From Pseudeuparius sepicola (taxonomy: Eukaryota; Arthropoda; Insecta; Coleoptera; Anthribidae), in contig OY987307.1 of assembly GCA_963920635.1 (NCBI GenBank), positions 20,351,735-20,415,734 of the forward strand: a stretch of DNA of 64,000 bases, read 5' to 3'. Below are positions 1 to 11,192 of this stretch, piece after piece. How positions within the stretch are numbered: position 1 is the first letter of the stretch; every line of letters starts with the position of its first letter. The notes below the pieces were generated by a model that was given only the letters and a program-made list of their open reading frames with translations, ran no database searches and was not told where the DNA came from. A program made the position numbers and the translations under genes.

Positions 1-1697
1 TATAGGTGTATGAGAGTAAGGCCTTGAACATGACGACAGATGTGTTTATAGACAATCTTTAACTAGAGACTTGTTACCGCTCATCGTTGGAGTTTATTTA
101 TACACATTTAGTGAGGAGTAAATGAAGAACGGGTTGGACGGAATTGGAAATAGTTCACAGGAGTGTGCAGCAGTTCCGGATAGTGTTCTCACAGGTCTTT
201 GAGTAGTGATGCATATATTATTGGTTCTAGGTGTATGAGAGTTAAGCCTTGAACATGACGACAGATGTGTTTATATAGATAATCTTTAACTAGAGACTTG
301 TTACCGCTCATCGATGGAGTTTATTTATACACATTTGATGAGGAGTAAATGAAGAATGGGTTGCACGGAATTGGAAATAGTTCACATGATTGTGCAGCAG
401 TTTTGGATAGTGATGCATATATTATTGGTTCTAGGTGTATTAGAGTTAAGCCTTGAACATGTCTTCAGATGTGTTTATATAGATAATCTTTAACTAGAGA
501 CTTGTTACCGCTCATCGTGGGAGTTTATTTATACACATTTGATGAGGATTAAATGAAGAACGGGTTGGACGGAATTGGAAATAGTTACAGGATTGTGCAG
601 CAGTTCCGGATAGTGTTCTCGCAGATCTTTGAGTAGTGATGCATATATTATTTGTTCTAGGTGTATGAGAGTTAAGCCTTGAACATGTAGGCAGATGTGT
701 TTATATAGATAATCTTTAACTAGAGACTTGTTACCGCTCATCGATGGAGTTTATTTATACACATTTGATGAGAGGAGTAAATGAAGAACGGGTTGGACGG
801 AATTGGAAATAGTTCACAGGATTGTGCAGCAGTTCCGGATAGTGTTCTCGCAGATCTTTGAGTAGTGATGCATATATTATTGGTTCTAGGTGTATGAGAG
901 TTAAACCTTGAACATGTCGACATATGTGTTTATATAGATAATCTTTAACTAGAGACTTGTTACCGCTCTTATACACATTTGATGAGGAGAAAATGAAGAA
1001 CGGGTTGGACGGAATTGGAAATAGTTCACAGGATTGTGCAGCAGTTCCGGATAGTGTTCTCGCAGATCTTTGAGTAGTGGTTGGTTCTAGGTGTATGAGA
1101 GTTAAGCCTTGAACATGACGACATATGTGTTTATATAGATAATCTTTAACTAGAGGCTTGTTACCGCTCATCGATGGAGTTTATTTATACACATTTGCTG
1201 AGGAGTAAATGAAGAATGGGTTGGACGGAATTGGAAATAGTTCACAGGATTGTGCAGCAGTTCCGGATAGTGTTCTCGCAGATCTTTGAGTAGTGATTGG
1301 TTCTAGGTGTATGAGAGTTAAGCCTTGAACATGACGACAGATGTGTTTATATAGATCATCTTTAACTAGAGACTTGTTACAAACATTTGATGAGGAGTAA
1401 ATGAAGAACTGGTTGGACAGAATTGGAAATAGTTCACAGGATTGTGCAGCAGTTCCGGATAGTGTTCTCGCAGATCTTTGAGTAGTGATGCGTATATTAT
1501 TGGTTCGAGGTGTATGAGAGTTAAGCCTTGAACATGACGACAGATGTGTTTATATAGATAATCTTTAACTAGAGACTTGTTACCGCTCATCGATGGAGTT
1601 TATTTTTACACATTTGCTGAGGAGTAAATGAATAATGGGTTGGACGGAATTGGAAATAGTTAACAGGATTGTGCAACAGTTCCGGATAGTGTTCTCC
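1..1697. repeat. Tandem array of ~200-230 bp units
   Basis: About seven and a half head-to-tail copies of one unit. The landmark accgctcatcg recurs near 76, 305, 508, 736, 1162 and 1584, with shortened copies near 962 and 1377, so spacing is about 200-229 bp. Copies differ by point changes and by small deletions of the part containing gatgcatatattattgg or the part containing tggagtttatttatacac. The array runs off the left edge and stops abruptly near 1697 inside a unit, 165 bp from the zinc-finger exon donor site. The similar antisense reading frames in each unit only reflect the repeat and are not genes. It looks like a satellite or minisatellite inside an intron. Confidence 0.95.
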
Positions 1698-1861
1698 GAT
1701 ATCGGGATCACCAGTTGTGCTACCGGAAAGGCCCGAGTGGGAGAGGAACCGATACGTGGACGCGTTTGTACCAAAACCGAGGAGAACATTGGGCTCTTGT
1801 GCGGTACGCGCGTGCCTTCTTTCTCCCTAACATCTAGGGAAACGTCCTCGGCGACGTTTAC

Positions 1862-2029
1862 CTGACTCGTGGGTAAAAACGGCCTGGCACACGGAACACG
1901 GCCACATTCTGAAGGAACCTGGCAATTGCGACGTTTCTGGGTGGCAGGCCAAGTGCTTCCTCAGCGAGCCCTCGTTAACGTAGTGCTTGCCGCAAACTGG
2001 GCACGGGTGGTTCGCCGTCCTTCTCTTCG
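1862..2029 (-). CDS. dati: dati-like C2H2 zinc-finger exon (third visible exon)
   Basis: Internal coding exon of 168 nt. On the minus strand an acceptor (ccctatttag) precedes it at 2031-2030 and a donor (gtaaac) follows at 1861-1856. It enters and leaves in phase 1, which matches the exon at 7966-8098. The peptide begins KRRTANHPCPVCGKHYVNEG and holds one full finger, C-x2-C-x12-H-x3-H (CPVC to HLACH). It then holds the cysteine half of another finger (WPCSVC, ending THES), whose histidines must lie on the next exon outside the window. The spacing and text match the C-terminal fingers of insect dati (CG2052), a nuclear DNA-binding regulator of the ZNF362/384 group; that assignment is from memory. 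The exon is GC-rich against AT-rich introns. A paralogue of dati is the main alternative. Confidence 0.9.
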
Positions 2030-2189
2030 CTAAATAGGGATCGATGACGTCAACAGAAATAGAAAAGTGATATAAAGCAAAGCGCCCCCAGGGATCTTGA
2101 TAAAAAGCGAGTATAATTAGGTAGTCGTTAGTCGTTAGTCCTAATGTTACACAACGGCCAGTTTGGAGACGACCAAGCAACACACTTGG

Positions 2190-2660
2190 GAGTGTTGGCT
2201 ACAAACGTCGCTGAATGAGACCAAAGACAATATTTGTTACTTATGAATTCGAAGAGGAACAGTATAGTTGAAGGATGGCACTATAAACAAACGTGAATAA
2301 TATTTAGGACCATTGCTTGTGTTCTAACGTCATATTAAGATATAGCCTCATAGCTTGATTGTATTTTGCAGACTAAGAATTGAATATTCGTAAATTCCAT
2401 TAGTTTTGACAAATATCGTAGAAAAGTACTTTCAACTTCAAGCCATCTCCTGCGAGCAAGTATTATGTAGTAATTTTTTCTAGAATATAGATTGAAAATC
2501 GAGAACCTGAAGAGTAACGGCGAAAATCGGTACAACTATTCTAAAGCCTATGGCTCGACGTAAAGACGGGTTTTGTATTTTTAATATTGAAGATTCAATT
2601 CTCACCCTCATATTACTTCATCCACTCCAAACTGGTTCGAGTGTAACTCTGCGCAAATGT
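2190..2660. other. Intron sequence with no recognisable feature
   Basis: AT-rich intron between the third visible exon and the first repeat. I see no splice-flanked coding block and no terminal inverted repeat. Confidence 0.5.
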
Positions 2661-2662
2661 AC

Positions 2663-2795
2663 GGGTATATCGATATAAGAGTTGGCTTCCCTAGAAATTG
2701 GGGAAAGTTTCGTTCGCAATCGTATGGCAACGGCGGGATTTCCCTAGATTTAGGGAAAACAGGCAATTTCGGGTTATATCGATATAAACTAAACT
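2663..2795. repeat. Imperfect palindrome with two TATCGATA sites
   Basis: The two ends both carry tatatcgatata, and the interior carries two copies of a ttccctaga-type motif in the same region. TATCGATA is the DREF/BEAF-32 consensus in flies, so this could be a boundary or promoter-type site. A short eroded transposon is equally possible. Confidence 0.35.
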
Positions 2796-3120
2796 ACAGT
2801 CTACTGAAAGGGACAAACCCCAACCAAACGGGCGCGTTGGGGTTTGTTCGGTGTACCAGAAGCGAAAAAATAAAAATTGCATGCAGCGAAAACAAATGGG
2901 GACAAGGTAACCCGCAAAACAAGCTCTTTAATTAACTTTGTACAAAATTGAAAACTCAAAATATACCACTAAGATTTCATATTCTATACTGGGTGGTTCA
3001 ACTTTTACCTGCATAACTTGCAGCATCGATTTAAAATGTCAGAATAAGTGGATTTTTTCATATAAACATGTAACGAAATCTCAACGGTTTTCGTCAAATT
3101 TCAAATTAAACATTCTTCTG

Positions 3121-3705
3121 CCTGTCCACTTCAACCAGTGCCGGAGAGGAGGGGGTCAACCATATTTTTTTTTTATAAAAAAAATGGTACGCCTTTGGAA
3201 GAGTAACTATTTTTTCCTTCTCTACATTTCCCGATCGATTATAAGAAGAAAATATTGTTGGTCTAAGTAAAGTAGGTCTAGGCTTCCGTCACACCTATTC
3301 CGGTTTTTGATTCTAAACAACTTTCCTTGATAATATTTTGCCGTAAAACCTACATAAAGGCCAATTTACTGGTGCGAAAAAATTGTTTTTTTTTTATTCC
3401 CGAATCTAAATATTCTTTTTGTAGGTTTTACGACAAAACGTTATTAAGGAAAGTTATTTGGAATTAAATAAAAACTGAGTAGGTGTGCATTTCAAAAGGC
3501 TGATTACTCTGATTTTCTTCTGCTAAAAAAATTAAAACGCACAAAAATTAATTTTTCAAAACTGTATAACGAATAGTTTTTTCCTATAATTGATTGGAAA
3601 ATTTAGTGAAGGCAAAAAATAACTTTTCCAGAGGCGTACCATTTTTTTATTAAAAAAATATTATGGTTGACCCCCGCCTCTCCGGCACTGGTGGAAGTAG
3701 ACAGG
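3121..3705. mobile_element. Foldback element with ~290-bp arms
   Basis: The left half (from cctgtccacttcaacc, then cagtgccggagagg, ggggtcaaccat, atggtacgcc) is repeated in reverse complement at the right (ending ggcactggtggaagtagacagg region). The arms fill almost the whole element with a small loop near 3390-3410. The cagtgccgg/ccggcactg ends resemble hAT-type termini, but no clean 8-bp target duplication is visible. Its inner arm text (aacaactttccttgataat) recurs in the arms of the element at 38281-39175, so the families are related. Confidence 0.8.
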
Positions 3706-4646
3706 CCGATTTAGAACTATTAATGTGTGTCTAAACTGTACCAATTATGTTTGTCTTCACTATCTTAATGTAGGAAAAATAAAAGAAAACTCGAAAAAAA
3801 AAAAAGAAATTTGGCGCCAAGTATAACGAAAACCGTTAGGATTTTATGTGAAAAAATTCTATGTGAAAAAATTCGATTTATTTTGACATTTCATATCAAT
3901 TCTGGAAGTTATGCAAGTAAAAGTTGTACCACCCTGTATAGGTACCTACTGGTATACATATTTATACTCTACAGTAACATGATCATTAATTTTTTGAAAT
4001 CTCATACAAGAACAGTATGCTACTTAGAGACCTAAAGGAAATTGTCTAGTATTAGGTAATAAGAAAAATGTTCAAAAATAAAAGAATACATTTTTCCAAG
4101 ATCCATTTTGCTTCCACACCGTTGATTGATTGTTGGTTTCTTCAATCGCTGCACCATGGACATTTTTATTTTTATTACTTAAATTTCCAGAAGAAATTTT
4201 AAAGTGACAAAATTATTCTTGCTGGCAAGAACTATGATAAAACAGGTTTTCTCCACGACCATTCGTCAATGTAAGTATTCTAAAATCGTTTTTAATAATT
4301 TCTTTAAAAATTCTCACTCTAGAGCGAGATGATTTATTCTTAAATACTTGCTTCTGGAGTGTTTTGCATGTATTTCCAGGATCTTAATATAATTTTTGTA
4401 ATCTATTGCACATAAATAAACAATATAATAATAGGGATACTAATATTTCGTACTAATAATAACAAATCATTGCATTATTTTATATATTTTCATTAGACAA
4501 TGAATGAATATACGCTAATCGAACTAAACACAGCATAGAGTGCCATGGATTTCAAGACTGTCAACCTCGCTGTCAACAATAATAGCGGCGTGGGGGTGCG
4601 CGTCATAATAAGTAGGTATTTTCGAACGTGTTTTAAGTTCAATAAA

Positions 4647-4800
4647 ATGAGTGAAAAATCGAGTGATTTCGATATGGAATTTGATGATACTCCACCTGAA
4701 ATTACAAATTGTGCAAATAATATAAGTGAGAACCTGCTGCCGCAAAAAACGAAACATGAATATGAAAATGGTCGTGGAGAAAATGCAGTATGTTACTCGG
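4647..4800 (+). pseudogene. N-terminal relic of a Crypton-like tyrosine-recombinase ORF
   Basis: From an ATG at 4647 the frame reads MSEKSSDFDMEFDDTPPEI, then NLLPQKTKHEYEN. An acidic start followed by an L-P-x-K-S/T-x-x-x-Y-E motif is typical of the N-terminus of DUF3504/Crypton-type recombinase genes that are abundant in insect genomes (knowledge of the family, not a search). The similarity stops after the YE motif and no recombinase catalytic domain follows, so this is a fragment. The upstream ATG at 4545 in the same frame adds nothing recognisable. Confidence 0.4.
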
Positions 4801-5379
4801 TTAGAATGAAAAAATTCCATACCCGTGGTTCCACTCCACTTCCACTCGTATCGAATTTTTTCATTCTAACCTCATTACAGAATCTACTATTCTTGAGTTG
4901 CAGTTGAATCAGAATATCAGAACAAATTTCTTGATTAAAAAGTGACATAATATAAGCGAATCTTGTGTGGCTAATTTAATTTTGTAGCGTTCGAGAATCG
5001 CATAAAAGTGCATTGGAAAAAATAGTGTAGGAACTTTCAAAGTATGGTAATTTCATTGCCATTATAAGATGGGAAGGGATTCCCAAAGGGGAGAGGAATA
5101 AAAAGCTCTAATTTTAATGCAAAGTAAAACTGCAGGTAAACGTTCCTGAGAGCAGTTTTGTTTGTTTCTGTAGAATATAAAATGTATACACCTACAGTCC
5201 CGGGAGTGTTTTTCGTCGTTTTAGATCGTTCGAGCGCTTCACAAGACGAATTAGGCCGGAGAGGGCGCCGAGAATTTTTGCTTAATGTATTGCTTGTTTG
5301 CGCTGATGGCTGGGAATTAAGGAAACATGACTGGATGCGAAAATAACGATAAAAAGCTAATTGTCAGATCGTAAATAAT

Positions 5380-5770
5380 AAATCATCGTCTGATTCGGCA
5401 GCACTTAAAAATATGAAAGGGTTTTTTCTCTGGGGCCGAAAAACAGGGGCCGGCGAAAGAGCCGCTGCACACTTAAAAGCATTTTTGTTCTCGCTCTATT
5501 TATTTTTGATAGCATCCAGATTAAGCCTTTTTTCATAATCGAAAGGAATTTTTCTTCCGCCCGGCCTGCCGGCGCGAGCTTGTTTCTTTTCCGGCGCTCA
5601 AAGAAAGTACAAACTCGGCTTTTATATTAGCCCGATGGGAGTAATGAAAATAATTCCCTTTTAACTTTTAATTTCTTCGCTCCGGGAAAAACAACGAAAA
5701 ACTCACCGTTCCTCCTCCACTCCCCGCGCTCTCGCAACTTCTATTTTGTTAAAAAGCAGCGGATCTCGAG
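5380..5770. promoter_or_regulatory. GC-richer intron block, candidate enhancer
   Basis: A block with blocks such as ggggccggcgaaagagccgc and cgcccggcctgccggcgcga set in otherwise AT-rich intron. It shows no palindrome or transposon end and no splice-bounded open frame. Unique, non-repetitive GC-rich islands in introns of developmental transcription factors are often conserved elements; here this is inference only. Confidence 0.25.
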
Positions 5771-6054
5771 ATGGGTACACTCCGGCAGCCTGCGACCAGT
5801 TTTTAGGATTCAGGTTTCACGTTTTATTACTACTCAACCATGTGTGATGTACACGCTGTCTCGGTCGCACTTTACATATAAGTTTACATCGAGGGCATTT
5901 TTACTCGACGCCATAATCTTGTGCAGATATGAAGTTACAAAGAAACAACGTTGCAGAACCTTATTAGAGATTCACGCAGTTCTTCACCCTTCAGATAAGT
6001 TAGATAATGAAGAACGGAATTTCAATCATTCAATAAAGCAAAAGGACTAGGGCG

Positions 6055-6170
6055 GGGCGATATTGAATATTTAATATCGAATACCCATATTAAAAATATA
6101 TCTATCAATATTCCGATATATCGATACCTTATATTTTAAATATCGTTATTCGATACCTACATGGATATTT
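6055..6170. repeat. Cluster of TATCGATA-like palindromic motifs
   Basis: About 115 bp packed with variants of gatattgaatattt, aatatcgaatacc, tatatcgatacc and atcgttattcgatacc in both orientations. It may be an eroded terminal repeat of a hAT-like element (compare the tatctagatac-rich ends at 33508-34490) or a DREF/BEAF-type site cluster. Confidence 0.4.
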
Positions 6171-6669
6171 TTGGGTCACAAAAACTGGTGCAAAATTTCA
6201 AGTCCAAATCACAATTTTCAAGGCCTACTAATATTCTTTCTAGTAAAAAAATAACAATCTAGCGAAAATTTAGAAAAAAAGTTTCGTTAAAAAATAAAAA
6301 TTATTAAAAATACTGCGATATAGTCAATATTGCTAATTATTTATGAATCTGGCTTCCCCGTAGAAAGTTTATTTTTCGTAATATTGCCACCAATTTTTAT
6401 TTCTACTGTTTAAGCACAAAAAACTAGTTATTTCAAACATTTCAACAGTCAAATCCAGAGTAGGTACTCCAAGTTTTGTGATGTAGCCGATTTAAAGTAG
6501 CCACAGATTTTATTTTATAACTACTGAAAGTGCATTTTAAGTTGGAAATTTTACAAGTTATGAGTAAATTTCGTTTTCAATTAAACATTCTCTTAGTATA
6601 GCGTGGAAAATGCTTTTCCTTGAAGATATTTGGTTAAGTTTTGATAATGCTTATGATTGGATGCAATTG

Positions 6670-6758
6670 CCACTCCTCCCCCGCACAAGCATTTGGTTGC
6701 TTCTGAAGTACTCTTAATTTGGAGTATTGTGAGGATGAGAACTATTAATATTATAATC
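6670..6758 (+). mobile_element. 3' end of a tRNA-type SINE
   Basis: Matches the last ~85 bp of the SINE at 62065-62477: both contain cccgcacaagcat, tggttgcttctg, ttggagtattgtgagg and then an AT-rich microsatellite-like tail. Only the 3' end is present, as expected for a 5'-truncated retroposed copy. Confidence 0.65.
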
Positions 6759-6930
6759 ATCTTGGTAACATAATCAGATCACAACTTGGAAGAACCGCCC
6801 ATTATTGCCAGTTTGAAGCAGTTACTACATTTTCTCCACGTGAAATTCCGAAAGCATCAATTGAAATTCAGATTAGTCAAATTAATTTCAGAATAGGTCA
6901 GATATACCTAATTCAGAAACATAAGTTGTA

Positions 6931-7641
6931 TTTTTCATTAATATTTGATTCACGAGCTATAAACTCTTAAGTACAAATAAGTAAATATTTCAAAAGTCTT
7001 AACACGCAATAAAGAGTTAGATTTAGATGACAATTTTCATATAATTTTATATACCTATCTATAGGTGGCGGTTGTTGTGGATTTACTTTGCTGGTCCATT
7101 CCAGTGGGATCTGCAATAATTGATACAGCAGAACTAGACTGTTTTCTTTTATTGTGTTGACAAGATTTGCAAATGGTTAAGTAGGAAGCAAAGCGAGCCA
7201 ACCAGATATAAAAATTAAGCGGAATGGTCTAGGAATGATACGGATGGTTACCGACCATAGTATAGTCTTTAATACGTGATTGTTAATGAATGATAGAATT
7301 GAAGCTGACAACTGGAAAATTAGGAATAAGTGCATAATTCATCGTATAGCTTCCGATTTTTTCGTGCTACATCGTGTACTTAAAGTACAATTCATGCAAG
7401 AGAGATATAAAGAAAGTTTCTGTTATTTGTATTTGATGGTCATTAAGCTGGCCATTGGAGTTTCTTAAAGGCAAAAAGTCTTTTCGGTTTAATTGTTTTA
7501 CATTAACTTTTCTTCCACTTTTCCTGTAGATTTTCCCCTGAATGAATTTTCTAACTAGAGGTCCTAGAGGATGTATTATAAACGCATAGCTCGCCTTTAT
7601 TGAAATGTTATTGAATTAATAGTCAATATTACTTTGTTTTA
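6931..7641. repeat. Direct duplication, copy 1 (~0.7 kb)
   Basis: Colinear with 11193-11947, starting tttttcattaatatttgatt and ending gtcaatattactttgtttt. By eye identity is high, around 90 percent, in the stretch with ggcggttgttgtggatttac and aagtaggaagcaaagcgagc. Small insertions account for the length difference. The two copies are in the same orientation and lie on opposite sides of the zinc-finger exon at 7966-8098. No coding potential, terminal inverted repeat or poly(A) tail marks it as a known transposon. Confidence 0.85.
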
Positions 7642-7965
7642 TTTTTATTTTTTACTAATCTGGATGAATTGATGCTTTCTGAATGATAGTTCGCACATTC
7701 CGAATTACGTATGGAAAAGGTGTAGTGAAGGTAGCTAATATGAATCTGGTAAACTTATATTTTTCTTCGTTCTCTCGATCCTTAACACCGAAGAACACTT
7801 TGCCACGAGACTGCATTTGTCTGGCGCTGGTCTGGCAATGTCGAAAGCTGCCGAACTGTACCTACCTCTCAACCCACCCCAAAAAAAACTTATCTACTAA
7901 ACTACAACACCAAGCGAACCTCCACACCACGCTCATCCTCCCATCCATCAAAATCAGGTACTTAC

Positions 7966-8098
7966 TAGCTACCCCCGAAGCGTTGGGGTCCTTGTGCGTG
8001 TGCTTCATGTGCTCCATGAGCGACTCGCCACCGAGGAACATCTTGTGGCAGATCGGGCACGACGTGGCGTTCGGCCCGCCGATCAGGGCGGCGTGTTG
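7966..8098 (-). CDS. dati: dati-like C2H2 zinc-finger exon (second visible exon)
   Basis: Internal exon of 133 nt with acceptor gtttgcag (AG at 8100-8099) and a strong donor gtaagta (965-959 of the 7-kb block, i.e. 7965-7959). It enters in phase 0 and leaves in phase 1, matching both neighbours. The peptide runs QHAALIGGPNATSCPICHKM to the HMKHTHKDPNASGVA end and holds one finger, C-x2-C-x12-H-x4-H. Its first residues also matter: joined to the upstream exon (ending RTHTSK), the leading Q-H supplies the last histidine of the upstream finger, giving H-x4-H. A second in-frame acceptor 18 nt upstream (AG at 8118-8117) would add six residues (CVGRLQ) and break that spacing. I chose 8098 because it completes the finger. 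Confidence 0.9.
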
Positions 8099-8282
8099 CT
8101 GCAAACGACCAACACACTGTTGACAAATAAGCGCTCGTTAATTCGAAACGTTCCGATCAAACCAAGCGCTGAGTAGTTGGCTGTGGAGAGGGGGTGTTGG
8201 TTTGATGGGAACTTTCAGATTGGTTGAAAGTTGACGTGGTTCAGTTCGGTTCATAATATACGGATCGACGCTAAGACTAAAG

Positions 8283-8532
8283 CTCCGTTTCTAGATTGAC
8301 GTAACTTAACCGTAACCAAGACGTAACGTAATGGTGACGTTTCATATATTATGGAAGCAGAAGAATGATTCGATAAGACAAAACATTATGTTCTACCGTT
8401 TTCATTGGTCGAACGTAACAAGTTAAAAGTTGACGAACGGAAACGTTTGCGTTACGTTGAATTTGCCTTATCTATATGTTTATACAGTTCAACTTTTTGC
8501 GGTTATGTTACGTCTATCCATAAATCAAGCTT
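8283..8532. repeat. Short inverted-repeat element (~250 bp)
   Basis: The left end aagctccgtttctagattgac then gtaacttaaccg is answered at the right by cggttatgttacgtctatcc and aaatcaagctt in reverse complement. The interior repeats gacgtaac-type words. It looks like an eroded MITE. Confidence 0.45.
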
Positions 8533-8603
8533 ACAGCTAGGTGGTAGTTGCGTTGACTAAAATTATTTCAGTCAACGGCAGTGGTTAATACCCAGGGGGC
8601 GAT

Positions 8604-8707
8604 ATAAGCGACATCTTCCAATAGCAAAACTCATCTGTGACTTGCTGGGGTGATCTCATTTGTAGGATCTCAAGGTCTGAGTTTCTGGTGTACCGAAGAT
8701 GTCGCTT
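8604..8707. repeat. Short palindrome with agcgacatcttcc ends
   Basis: agcgacatcttcc at the left is matched by gaagatgtcgct at the right, with partly matching interior (aaaactcatctg / gtctgagtttct). Origin unknown. Confidence 0.4.
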
Positions 8708-8943
8708 CCAATGTTTACAACAGACAAAATACTTGGTTATAAATCAGAGGTGGTTCAAAAGCAAACATTAAGCAATAGCTGTGTTCGGCATTGGTCCTCC
8801 ATTTGTTCTTTTAACTCCGAAAACAATGGTTTCTATGGCAAACTATTATTGCTGGAGCAAAAAGAGCGAATGGAGAACCAATGTCGAACTCAGCTAATAT
8901 GTGCCATCACTGGTCAATATAATTTATTCCGTTATTACTTATA

Positions 8944-9844
8944 CAGGGTGTACCGTAATGCTATGCAAGTATTTATGGAGTAAATATTCTACAGAAGGTT
9001 TTAAAGGGGCTAAAATGGTTTAAGGCTCCCATGCAAAATAATTCCAGCCTTAAGAGAGATAAAAAAATATGGTTTTGATTAAAAAAAAACGATTCAATCT
9101 GGAAATTTGAAATTTGGGATACGTTAGACAATTTACGGTACAATTACTTGTGCACCCTATGCATCCTAAGGGTACAAACCCGAAACACTTCATCTTTTTT
9201 GCAGAACTTTTTATAGCTTATTTAAAAAGAATTCATATTCTGTAACCCAATTAATTTAGAACCTTTTTTACCCTTGTTATTTTTTCATTAATTTAATAGT
9301 TTGTCTGGAAAAAAAATAAATTACTTTTTTGCTCCGTATTTAAATACAGTTATTGACCCTCGATTATGTAAAAACATAGTAGGCGGGCGTAATTTTTGAC
9401 ACTTTTGCCCACTCTGTTTTTACCTAATCGTGAGTGTCAACAACTGTATTTAAATACCGAGCAAAAAAGTAATTTTATTTTTCCAGACAAACTGGTAAGT
9501 TAATGAAAAAATAACAACAGTAGATAAAATAGTTTCTCAATTAATTGGGCTACAGAATACGTTTCTTTTTAAATAAACTAACTTACAAAAAAGACGAATA
9601 TGTGTTTCGGGTTTCTACCCTTAGGATGTATAGAGAGCAAAATGTGCCAACTTGCTGGTAACGTATGCCAAAATTCAAGTCTCTAGATTTAACCGTTTTT
9701 GAGAGAAAAAATCAGAACAAATTTTTTTGTTCCTCTTAAGATTGGAATAACTTTGCAGGGGCGCCTAAAATCGAAAAAATTGACACGAAAACCACCTGTA
9801 GAACACTATATCCAAATATTTGCACAACATAACGTAACACCCTG
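8944..9844. mobile_element. TA-flanked foldback element, 901 bp, CAGGGTG ends
   Basis: Ends are cagggtgtaccgtaatg and cataacgtaacaccctg, each directly bordered by TA, as for Tc1/mariner-type insertion. The two halves are reverse complements along nearly all their length (for example tttgctccgtatttaaatac near 9330 against gtatttaaataccgagcaaa near 9450). No transposase frame remains, so it is non-autonomous. Confidence 0.85.
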
Positions 9845-9845
9845 T

Positions 9846-11190
9846 ATACAGACTGTCTAAAGTTTTATTTAAAAAAATCCTTAAGATAATAGGGGATGTA
9901 ATTCTGTCAAAAATGGCGCTTTATGAAGCTTATAGGGAATAAAAGAGTTTTGAATCAAGGCACAATGATATTAATGGATAACTGAATAATATAACAACTC
10001 TTTTATCTCCTTTTACGAAGGAAGATAGACGTTATGCTTTTTTTTTTCGCCAAATCACATCTGAGAAGTTTATTATACAAGGTGTTCGCAGATTTTGTAG
10101 ACAGCCTTTGACTATTTGTAGAGAAAGTTCCTATAAACTTGTGTATAACCGGCGTATGAACAGTTAGTTTTCGAGATACCTACAGAGCGCTTAAGGAAGC
10201 AATTATTTTCAAATTTTATTTTTTGTCTTTGTAACGAAAAGACATATCGACTTCAGACTGGTATGCAGTACCAAATATAACTTCAAGGCGTTCCATTAAA
10301 AATATAAGGTCCAGCTTTTACGGATTAACCTAGATCAATTCCGACAAGACCATGGAAATGCGCACCAAAAATTCTAAAACTTTTACCTTTACAATTTTTT
10401 CCTTAATTCGAAAAATAAAAAAGCTAAGGGGGGATGAAATATTATGTGGATCGCTCTATACATGGAAATGATTTTTTCAAATATCCCAAAATGTAACACA
10501 CCCACGTTAATTTTACAAGAGGGTCTCTTAAAAATAGGTATTAAAATTTGAAGAAATTAAACGATTTTTTTTCAAAAGAAGGCTGCTAGTTACCCCCACG
10601 AACGCCACTGGTGAATCTAAACGGGCGATTCTTCCACGTACTTGAGGGCCTTGAAGTCCTGTTACACACCGAGATATATTTTCATTTCAAAGATAAAAAA
10701 TTAAACAATTATTGTTCTTTCCTTAAACGTCCCGTATCCATGTTTTGTAAGACCTTTCTCATCAAACCGCGGATACTCTATATAAAACCTATACCATCCT
10801 GTATATTACGGTATGGAAGAAGAAACTAGTCTGTGCTTGCTTTGAATACTTTGAATGTTAATATAACAAGTATATAGAACAAACTTACAAACTATATGAT
10901 AATTGTATTATTTATCGTATGATTTCGTTAACAATAAATTATTTTACAATTTAACAACGAATCACTTTATTTTCTACAAATTGTTGAGCATAGAAATCTT
11001 AGATAGGTTAACAAATACTTACCTACTATTGCAAATAAATGGCATCTGGACTTATTTTTTAGAATTACGGAACATAGCAAAATGTTCTTGTAAAAATAGC
11101 CAAATTCAGTTAAACAAGGAAACGTGTACTAGTCATTATTAATGATGGTGTAACATCTACAATAGAATGCTAACGTGAAATTTAAATTTT
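9846..11190. other. Intron stretch, mostly unassigned
   Basis: AT-rich. tacaaggtgttcgcag near 10079 and accatcctgtat near 10794 could be eroded ends of a CAGGGTG-type element, but arms cannot be aligned. No credible coding exon; the short open frames here have no recognisable motif. Confidence 0.4.
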
Positions 11191-11192
11191 GA

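Noticed and set aside
529..1590. Similar antisense reading frames repeated several times, as if a gene family
   Set aside because: They are the same tandem repeat unit read in one frame. Frames break where units have small deletions.
1..1697. CRISPR-like array
   Set aside because: Units are ~200-230 bp with no short repeat and unique spacer pattern, in a eukaryotic intron.
4545..4907. Complete 120-residue gene
   Set aside because: Only the stretch from 4647 to about 4790 resembles a known family; the rest is unrelated and the frame is part of a relic.
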